NCBI GenBank assembly: GCA_913043885.1
Contig: CAJWOB010000011.1
Location: 1 to 17,344 of the forward strand
Length of the DNA: 17,344 nt
Direction: 5' to 3'
Origin: an uncultured Spirochaetaceae bacterium
Lineage (GTDB): Bacteria > Spirochaetota > Spirochaetia > SZUA-6 > Bin103
In this document: positions 1-4,638 of the stretch, piece by piece
Numbering within the stretch: position 1 is the stretch's first letter
Layout: each line of letters opens with the position of its first letter
The notes under the pieces: generated by a model
The model's input: only the letters and a program-made list of their open reading frames with translations
Database searches by the model: none
What the model was told of the DNA's origin: nothing
Made by a program: the position numbers and the translations under genes

Positions 1-587
1 GCAAGCCCCCCGACCATCATCGCTAAGCTGATAGTCCGTCGCCGAGACCTTTCCTCCTCGGTGCTTGCCAGCGACCAGTACACACTGCCGCCGATCGCCA
101 CGCCGGCTCCAACACCGATCAGCAGGTCGTGACTGGATACATGGCTCCGATAGGTGGCGGCCATGCGGTCAAACGAGCTGTCCGTGCTCAGGTCCACCTC
201 CATTTGTTCAACGAGGTCGGTGTACCCGCCAAAGACCCTCAACGGGAACTCTGCTCCATCGTAGCGGTAGTACGCGGCGGTGAATGTTCGCGCAGGATGA
301 AACGTAATCGGGTCTCTTGGTGACGCCGCAGCTGGCGTGGGCTGTGTCGCCGTGGTTTGTTCTACGGTCTGTGTCTGAGTGACGTTGATCTCGATCTTGT
401 CAGCGGCCTCGGTCTCTGCACGCTCCTTCCGAACCACGTCGATGTCGTCGTAGACCAGGCGGAACACCGAACCACCTGGCAGCTCGATCCGCATGTACTC
501 GTTGATCTTGTTCTCGATGATCGTACCGCGGTACTCGTTGCCGTCTTTGGTTACGATCACGTCCACGAATTCCTGCGCAGCGAGCAT
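1..587 (-). CDS. Partial envelope-associated protein, C-terminus beyond the window edge
   Basis: The minus frame is open from an ATG at 587 to the left edge (about 195 codons), without stops and with GC-rich third positions. Near the start it reads QEFVDVIVTKDGNEYRG, followed by a beta-rich stretch ending YDDIDVVRKE. This resembles the short 'KDG..y.G.iie' modules seen at the N-terminus of many secreted or envelope proteins of diderm bacteria. A Thr/Gln/Pro-rich linker follows, then a hydrophobic segment (LLIGVGAGVAIGGSVYW) and the beginning of a second one at the edge, so a membrane protein is likely. The residues before QEFVD (MLAAQ) look like the end of a signal peptide, but no hydrophobic signal core lies upstream: the frame continues 15 basic and small residues to a stop at 636-638. 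The true N-terminus therefore seems to be missing. No specific function is recognised. Confidence 0.65.
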   Translation of the reverse strand, partial: MLAAQEFVDVIVTKDGNEYRGTIIENKINEYMRIELPGGSVFRLVYDDIDVVRKERAETEAADKIEINVTQTQTVEQTTATQPTPAAASPRDPITFHPARTFTAAYYRYDGAEFPLRVFGGYTDLVEQMEVDLSTDSSFDRMAATYRSHVSSHDLLIGVGAGVAIGGSVYWSLASTEEERSRRRTISLAMMVGGL

Positions 588-589
588 AG

Positions 590-874
590 CACTGCCACCT
601 GCTCGCGCAGCTGCACGCCTTTCGCGGCGGCGATTTCAGCCATGGCCGCTACGGCGACGCCGCTCTGCAGGTAGCCCGACCAAGGGTCGTAGATGCCCAC
701 ACGCTCGTTCAGGCGGACGAGTCTCCGATCGCCGCCCAGGTACACGCCTACCTGCACCGGGTCGAGGGCGACCTCGACAACGCCCAGTACTGGTACCGCC
801 GCGCCGGCGTGTCCGTCGCCAGCGGCGAACTGGCTGTCGAGCGGCTACAGCTGGCCGCGGCGCTGTTGGGGTAG
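590..874 (+). pseudogene. 5'-truncated 'YWYRRAG' family protein remnant
   Basis: A plus-strand frame runs from just after a TAG (587-589) to a TAG at 872-874 without any ATG, GTG or TTG start. Its C-terminal part reads AAQVHAYLHRVEGDLDNAQY followed by WYRRAG. That is the conserved tail (HxxEGDxxNAxYWYRRAG) I recall from a small family of bacterial proteins of unknown function that usually begin with a 'LHAFxxGDFxH'-like segment, also visible here at about 611-640. The match to the family is strong, so the frame is a real coding relic and not a shadow. The lack of a start codon at the point where the opposing gene also starts abnormally suggests a rearrangement breakpoint. Initiation from a CTG at 599 cannot be excluded. 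Confidence 0.6.
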
Positions 875-893
875 CGCGGCTCCCGGCTATATC
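866..893 (+). promoter_or_regulatory. Possible sigma70-type promoter for the porin-like gene
   Basis: TTGGGG (866-871), a 16-bp spacer and TATATC (888-893) lie about 40 bases upstream of the ATG at 934. The -35 keeps only the TTG of the consensus. The box overlaps the stop codon of the preceding remnant. This is a pattern match only. Confidence 0.3.
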
Positions 894-933
894 CGTCACG
901 GAGCGGAGACCGTACCTTTTGAGTGTGACACGC

Positions 934-1839
934 ATGCAACGCGGCGCGATTGTGGGAGTGGTCGGCATTCTGCTGGCGACCGGAGCAGTTGGCGAGGGCG
1001 ATGACGACCGCAAGAAGGATGAGCTCTATGCCACGCTAGTCGAGAAGGTCGGCGAGGAACGAGCCAAAGAGATGTTCGAGATGATGCTGAAGCAAGACGC
1101 CCACGGTGGACACAGCGGATTCGGCAAGCTGGATGGGTTTGGCAGTCTTGGCGGTGGTCCGTTACCGGCTTTCCGCTACTTGATCTCGATGCAGCAGCTC
1201 AACGACTACCTCGCCGTGCTCGGCGACTATGAGGCGCTAAACCCTATTTTCTACCCGATGGTGGATGGCGGCGGCGGCACCTGGAGGATGACAATCAACG
1301 ACCGTTTCCAGGTCGGCTTCGAGTACGTGGGCTTTGGCCAGAAGGTCCTCGGCCAAGCGGTACACCAGACCGACCCTGAGCTGCCGAACGACACCGTCGA
1401 CGAGGATGGCGATGGTCTCGACGACTACTACAGTTACGCCGGCTACGGCCAGTGGAGTGGCGCGGCGCTTGCGCAGCTCATGCTGCCGGTCTCAGAGCTC
1501 ATCACCTTGAAGGCGGGTATCAAGGTGGGCGTGGGCCACGAGGGCATTGGCATTTCAATCAACGAGCGTGAGGTGCTCTCCACCAGCCTCGGGGTCGTCG
1601 CGGGTAACTATGCGTGGGACCGATTCATGTTCGTGGGTGGTGGGTATGCTGGAATTCAGCTCAATATTGGCGGGAAGAAGAGCTCCTTCCGGCTCGGCCT
1701 CGAGGCCGGCTTCGATGGCCATTGGGGTGTCACTGAATGGATGCCGGCAACCGGCGTACACCATTTGACCGCTGCGCCACCGGAGGACTTCCAGTCGCAC
1801 AGCATCTGGGTCTGGGTCGGACCGCAGTTTAGCTACTGA
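934..1839 (+). CDS. Secreted, porin-like beta-rich outer membrane protein
   Basis: The ATG at 934 was chosen from a longer open frame because it begins a typical signal peptide: a short basic start, then a hydrophobic run (IVGVVGILLATGA) and a likely cleavage after AVG. GAGTG (921-925) could serve as ribosome binding site. The product is 301 aa. After cleavage there is a charged helical segment (about residues 22-55). The rest is dominated by alternating polar/apolar strands with many Gly, Tyr and Trp, ending ...WVWVGPQFSY. A C-terminal aromatic residue is the recognition feature of BAM-inserted barrels. An Asp-rich DEDGDGLDD motif at about nt 1399-1425 resembles Ca-binding thrombospondin type-3/dockerin-like loops and probably sits in an extracellular loop. 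No specific family is recognised; an outer membrane barrel or surface protein is inferred from composition. Confidence 0.7.
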   Translation: MQRGAIVGVVGILLATGAVGEGDDDRKKDELYATLVEKVGEERAKEMFEMMLKQDAHGGHSGFGKLDGFGSLGGGPLPAFRYLISMQQLNDYLAVLGDYEALNPIFYPMVDGGGGTWRMTINDRFQVGFEYVGFGQKVLGQAVHQTDPELPNDTVDEDGDGLDDYYSYAGYGQWSGAALAQLMLPVSELITLKAGIKVGVGHEGIGISINEREVLSTSLGVVAGNYAWDRFMFVGGGYAGIQLNIGGKKSSFRLGLEAGFDGHWGVTEWMPATGVHHLTAAPPEDFQSHSIWVWVGPQFSY

Positions 1840-1942
1840 GGAGCGGCGGATGCTGCGGGGACGGCGTGCGCCGCACGAGTGGCGACTTCGCGGGCAACGG
1901 GTAGATCGGCGTAGGGGCAGATCGACAGGTGTGTGGCAGCCA

Positions 1943-1976
1943 GTGTGGCGGCCGCTGGCAACAGCTGCCGCCACAC
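1943..1976. other. Long stem-loop with GCAA tetraloop
   Basis: GTGTGGCGGC (1943-1952) is perfectly complementary to GCCGCCACAC (1967-1976). After one C/T mismatch the stem continues GCTG/CAGC and closes on GCAA, a GNRA-type tetraloop when read on the plus strand. That gives 14 pairs with a single mismatch. It lies about 100 bases after the porin-like gene and has no T-run on either side, so it is not a classical intrinsic terminator. A partial copy of the left arm, GTGTGGCAGC at 1931-1940, just upstream could form a competing stem. Confidence 0.6.
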
Positions 1977-2003
1977 CGTTCCACTGCTTTCGCCATCCAG
2001 CCG

Positions 2004-2180
2004 TTAACCCGCGCGCAGGTCGCGCTTCGCCATCGCCACGACGTCGACAGCGAAGGTGCGCGGCTGACCCGTCGGCTCGCTGTGCACCGCGATAGAGGTG
2101 ATGCTCACTCCCAGCTCCAAGCCAATCAGATGGTTGGGCCGGGACATGGCCGCGTAGCAGCCGCTGTTGTCGGTGCCCAT
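2004..2180 (-). CDS. Small ORF, 58 aa, unknown
   Basis: The frame opens at an ATG at 2180, two codons after a stop, and ends at TAA (2006-2004). The protein contains PNHLIGLELGVSITSIAVHS and ends VVAMAKRDLRAG. Third positions are strongly GC-biased (AAC AGC GGC TGC TAC GCG GCC), like real genes in this window, which is why I list it despite its size. AGGGG directly abuts the ATG, too close for an ideal ribosome binding site. No family is recognised. It follows 18 bases after a remnant tail on the same strand, so it may itself be debris of a larger gene. Confidence 0.35.
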   Translation of the reverse strand: MGTDNSGCYAAMSRPNHLIGLELGVSITSIAVHSEPTGQPRTFAVDVVAMAKRDLRAG

Positions 2181-2198
2181 CCCCTACTGGGGCAGACA

Positions 2199-2300
2199 CT
2201 ATGCGGCGTAGCTGTTACTGGGCTTGAATGTAACGAACACACCCCAGCGCAGGTCGTCCTGCACCTCGCTGCCGTCACGGTGAAGGGATCTGATCAATTC
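2199..2300 (-). pseudogene. C-terminal remnant of a beta-rich (possibly outer membrane) protein
   Basis: A minus frame of 33 codons between stops reads ...GSEVQDDLRWGVFVTF, then KPSNSYAA and TAG (2201-2199). The alternating aromatic/aliphatic pattern of LRWGVFVTFKP looks like a terminal beta-strand. There is no ATG; only a TTG at 2297 could start it. Codon choice is consistent with coding. Interpretation as the tail of a larger destroyed gene is an inference. Confidence 0.35.
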
Positions 2301-2303
2301 CTA

Positions 2304-2335
2304 ACCCTGCCTCACTCTTGAGAGAGCGACAGGGT
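2304..2335. other. Inverted repeat between two gene remnants
   Basis: ACCCTG (2304-2309) pairs with CAGGGT (2330-2335), and an inner CTC/GAG pair encloses TTGA. There is no T-tract on either side. It separates the SBBP remnant from the beta-protein tail and may be a former terminator or a decay product. Confidence 0.25.
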
Positions 2336-2361
2336 CAGAACATGGACGGACTCAGTGACTG

Positions 2362-2520
2362 TTACTGAAGATTTCCGTTGGTGTCGTATTTGAGGAGGAA
2401 GACGTCTCTCACACCCTGTGGGGATTCTTCTGATCTATAATTGCCCGGTCACATACGCATTTCCCGAAGAATCAAGAGCAACACTTCTTCCTACGCCAAA
2501 TCCGATTTCTTTAAACCATG
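2362..2520 (-). pseudogene. Frameshifted SBBP (beta-propeller) repeat remnant
   Basis: Reading the minus strand from 2518, one frame gives WFKEIGFGVGRSVALD, SSGNAYVTGQL and then a stop. The phrase VALDSSGNAYVTG is the signature of SBBP beta-propeller repeats. A second frame a few dozen bases on gives RDVFLLKYDTNGNLQ and TAA (2364-2362), the matching 'aflvKYDtnGn' half of the same repeat type. The two halves are in the expected order but in different frames, with a stop between, so this is a broken gene fragment. Upstream of 2518 no repeat-like sequence is visible in the same frame. SBBP proteins are typically large secreted or surface proteins. Confidence 0.65.
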
Positions 2521-2631
2521 GAAGAGAGTTGGGACGACGCGGATGATCCTGACGGGCGGGTGGAGACAGACGGTCCATCTTCTTGCGCCGCGGCTTGCGC
2601 CGTCATCACCCAACGAGCATTCGAGGATTGC

Positions 2632-2653
2632 TTGCCGCCCCTTGGAGCGGCAA
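2632..2653 (-). terminator. Hairpin downstream of the iron-binding protein gene
   Basis: TTGCCGC (2632-2638) pairs with GCGGCAA (2647-2653), and after a mismatch CC/GG can extend the stem. It lies about 70 bases beyond the stop of the minus-strand fbpA-like gene. No U-tract follows, so termination is only a possibility. Confidence 0.25.
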
Positions 2654-2718
2654 TTCCTCACTCACGCGCGTCGGTCAGACGACGGAGGCGAGCCGAGCCC
2701 ACCCCCGTCCCGTCCTTC

Positions 2719-3777
2719 CTACCTCCAGCCGACCTCGTCGAAGATCTTCGTCGCGTCGCTGTTGAGCTCTCCCAGGATCTGAAGCCCCAAGTCGTCGGAG
2801 ACAAACTCGCCCCACCCAGCGAGGGCGGGGTCGGCGGCAACGTCGGCATGGACTGGGTACTCGTGGTTGGCGGTGGCGTAGAGATACTGAGCCTCGGTTC
2901 CTGATAGGAACTCTAGCAAGCGGATTGCGTTCGCCCGATTCGGGGCGTGCGCGGTGACCCCTGCGCCGCTCACGTTCACGTGCGCCCCACGCCCGTCCTG
3001 GTTCGGGAAGAACACGCCGACCGCCTCTGCTACGGACCGGTTCTCCGCCGATTCGGACGCCTGGAGCCGACCGACGTAGTAGGTGTTGACGATTGCGACG
3101 TCCCCTTCGCCGGCAGCTACTGCTTTGATCTGATCGGTGTCGCCGCCGGTGGGCGTCCTCGCCATGTTGTCCACGATCCCCGCCGCCCACGTGCGTGCCG
3201 CAGCCTGGCCATCGTTCGCGATCATTGAGGCCAGCAGCGACTGATTATAGATGTTCGACGACGAACGAATGAGTACGCGCCCGCGCCATTCAGGATCGGT
3301 TAGCGCTTCGTAGGTGGAGAGATCCGCCGCGTCGACTCGGTCCTTGTGATACACGATCACCCTGGCGCGACGCGTAAGTCCGTACCAGTAGCCGTCGGAA
3401 TCTCGCAGGTGAGGCGGGACATTGCGCGCCAGCTGTGGCGACTCTATGGGCTGGAGCAGCCCCAAGTCCTTGGCTCGGACGAGCCTGCCCGCGTCGACGG
3501 TGAAGAGGATGTCCGCTGGGGACGCATCCCCCTCACGCTCGAGCCGCGCCATCAACTCGTCGGCCTTTGCCTGCAGTATGTTGACCGATATGCCGGTCTC
3601 TTCCTCGAAGAGCCGATATAGCTCATCATCAGTGCTGTAGTGCCGGTGTGAGTAGATATTGACCTCTCCCCCACCCGACGCCGGCGACTCATCGTTGCCA
3701 GCACCGAAGGCCGACATACTCGCCACGAGGGCGACCACTGCGCCGATGAGGGTGGCGCGTCCCGCTTGATAGCTCAT
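2719..3777 (-). CDS. Periplasmic Fe(III)-binding protein of an ABC importer (FutA/FbpA type)
   Basis: The 352-aa product matches the class of periplasmic ferric-ion binding proteins that deliver Fe(III) to an FbpB/FbpC-type importer. After a signal sequence (residues about 8-26, ending SMSAFGA) comes the typical opening VNIYSHRHYSTDDELY. Later come PADILFTVDAGRL (87-99), the hinge region SSNIYNQSLLASM (173-185) and GDVAIVNTYYVGRL (225-238). Tyr42/Tyr47, Tyr177 and the Tyr233-Tyr234 pair sit where the iron-ligating tyrosines of FutA proteins occur. There is no lipobox Cys, so it should be free in the periplasm. The ATG at 3777 has no Shine-Dalgarno; no other start leaves a full signal peptide. 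No permease or ATPase gene lies next to it, so the partner importer must be encoded elsewhere. Confidence 0.88.
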   Translation of the reverse strand: MSYQAGRATLIGAVVALVASMSAFGAGNDESPASGGGEVNIYSHRHYSTDDELYRLFEEETGISVNILQAKADELMARLEREGDASPADILFTVDAGRLVRAKDLGLLQPIESPQLARNVPPHLRDSDGYWYGLTRRARVIVYHKDRVDAADLSTYEALTDPEWRGRVLIRSSSNIYNQSLLASMIANDGQAAARTWAAGIVDNMARTPTGGDTDQIKAVAAGEGDVAIVNTYYVGRLQASESAENRSVAEAVGVFFPNQDGRGAHVNVSGAGVTAHAPNRANAIRLLEFLSGTEAQYLYATANHEYPVHADVAADPALAGWGEFVSDDLGLQILGELNSDATKIFDEVGWR

Positions 3778-3786
3778 GTCGGCGGG

Positions 3787-3815
3787 ACATTGTTAATTAT
3801 GATTAATTATGTCAA
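3787..3815 (-). promoter_or_regulatory. AT-rich promoter/operator region of the iron-binding protein gene
   Basis: On the minus strand a perfect TTGACA (3815-3810) is followed by an AT-rich block. That block is two exact copies of TTAATTATG (plus-strand 3793-3801 and 3803-3811) with a 10-bp period, about one helical turn. No good -10 sits at 17 bp; AACAAT at 3794-3789 (15-bp spacing) is the nearest match. Transcription would then start almost at the ATG, giving a very short or leaderless mRNA, in agreement with the missing ribosome binding site. The repeat could be a regulator site. A Fur-type regulator is plausible for this gene but the sequence is not a clear Fur box. Confidence 0.4.
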
Positions 3816-3890
3816 CTCAGATTAAGTCGTGATGCGCCACGCGAACAGGTAGCGACTGGGTGGGCGCCGGCAGAGAGACGACGAGTCGGG

Positions 3891-4034
3891 TTACCTTACG
3901 TCGATGGACCTGTTCATTACGAGTGAATTCAGGCGCCTCTCATCCCTCCCATAGGTGCCAATAGTGCCTCCTTTTGCCGAAATCTGGCCCATCAGTCCCA
4001 TGAGAACCATCAATGTCGATAGTTTCATCGACAT
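3891..4034 (-). CDS. Doubtful small secreted peptide, about 47 aa
   Basis: From an ATG at 4034 (or 4028) the minus frame begins with KLSTLMVLMGLMGQISA, which looks like a signal peptide, followed by about 27 polar residues to TAA/TAG at 3891-3893. No ribosome binding site precedes it, and its first codons are formed by the 11-bp tandem repeat. It could be chance. No function is proposed. Confidence 0.15.
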   Translation of the reverse strand: MSMKLSTLMVLMGLMGQISAKGGTIGTYGRDERRLNSLVMNRSIDVR

Positions 4035-4044
4035 TTCATCGACA
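4012..4044. repeat. 11-bp tandem repeat overlapping an inverted repeat
   Basis: TTTCATCGACA occurs twice without a gap (4023-4033 and 4034-4044). AATGTCGAT (4012-4020) is the exact reverse complement of ATCGACATT (4027-4035), separated by six bases. Three ATCGACA-type elements are thus arranged as one inverted and two direct copies spaced about one helical turn, a layout often used by DNA-binding regulators. Confidence 0.55.
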
Positions 4045-4087
4045 GTAGGTCGCCTTGGCAAGCCCCTAATCTCCATCGACGCACTGA

Positions 4088-4114
4088 GGAAGGTTCACTT
4101 TTTGAGAACCTTCC
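4088..4114. other. Perfect 9-bp hairpin
   Basis: GGAAGGTTC (4088-4096) and GAACCTTCC (4106-4114) form a perfect stem around a 9-base loop containing five T. No T-run follows on either strand. It stands in the gene-free stretch, so it could end a short transcript, but no supporting gene is seen. Confidence 0.4.
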
Positions 4115-4559
4115 CTAGCGCCACACGTCCGGGCAGGCCGTCGCCGAGCTCGCAACCCTCGGAGTAATCTGTGCTGTCATGGCCCTCGGCAACGGGTGTG
4201 CCGGAGTGCAAAGTTGATTAGCAGCGGTAGCAGCGCGAGAATAGCTCTCGCCTGTGGGTCGCACCCCCCACGTGGTTGGGCGCCCTCTCAAGGGTGCCGG
4301 TGGGTCTCCGGGCATCTATCCGTACCTCGCCTCTATCCACTCGAACCCCCAAAACGACCTGGGGACCCAAGGTAGGACCATAAGAAAACTGATAATGAGA
4401 GTCCGGGCCTCAATGTGCGGAGCGCAGATTGAGATCGGACAGCAGGAATTCGTGTCTGATCACTACCGAACGGTCGCCAGCAGGATCAGAGGAGAGGCGC
4501 TCTTTGCCCCCCTCAGCGTCCCGTGGTGAGACACGAGCGAGGACTGCGTCGAGATTCTG

Positions 4560-4587
4560 CTGACAGCCGTCCTGGTTGAGATATAGT
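4560..4587 (+). promoter_or_regulatory. Sigma70-type promoter of the RCC1/InlB-B lipoprotein gene
   Basis: CTGACA (4560-4565), a 16-bp spacer and TATAGT (4582-4587) each match the consensus at five of six positions. A start near 4594 would give a leader of about 45 bases. GGAG (4628-4631) follows as ribosome binding site, seven bases before the ATG at 4639. Confidence 0.5.
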
Positions 4588-4638
4588 TACCGACAGACGT
4601 TAGATCCCATCAGTTTTGTAGTGATTCGGAGATGATGC

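Larger units (their letters stand above)
3778..4638. other. 860-base stretch with no convincing gene
   Basis: This stretch holds the AT-rich promoter block of the iron-binding protein gene, an 11-bp tandem repeat, at least three hairpins (4012-4035, 4088-4114, and 4279-4298 with a CTCA loop) and a sigma70-like promoter near its right end. Short open frames exist (such as plus 4254-4529), but none has a recognisable motif, a ribosome binding site or the strong GC3 bias of nearby genes. I see no tRNA or rRNA in it. Confidence 0.5.

Noticed and set aside
493..933. N-terminal extension of the porin-like frame back to 493
   Set aside because: The extension is Arg/Pro-rich nonsense overlapping the remnant at 590-874. 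The signal peptide starting at 934 marks the true start.
1555..2199. 214-codon minus frame through the porin-like 3' end
   Set aside because: Overlaps the supported porin-like gene, has no motif, and its composition is Arg-rich as in a shadow frame.
1850..2321. Plus-strand frames of 81 and 130 codons after the porin-like gene
   Set aside because: No motif. The minus strand in the same place has better codon bias, and the frame runs through the strong hairpin.
4215..4275. tRNA-like stems (GCGAGA/TCTCGC, then GTGGG/CCCAC with a 7-base loop)
   Set aside because: No acceptor stem or D-arm, and the second loop lacks the TTCRA core of a T-loop.
4254..4529. 91-codon plus-strand ORF in the gene-free stretch
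   Set aside because: No ribosome binding site, no family resemblance and no coding bias; possible but unsupported.
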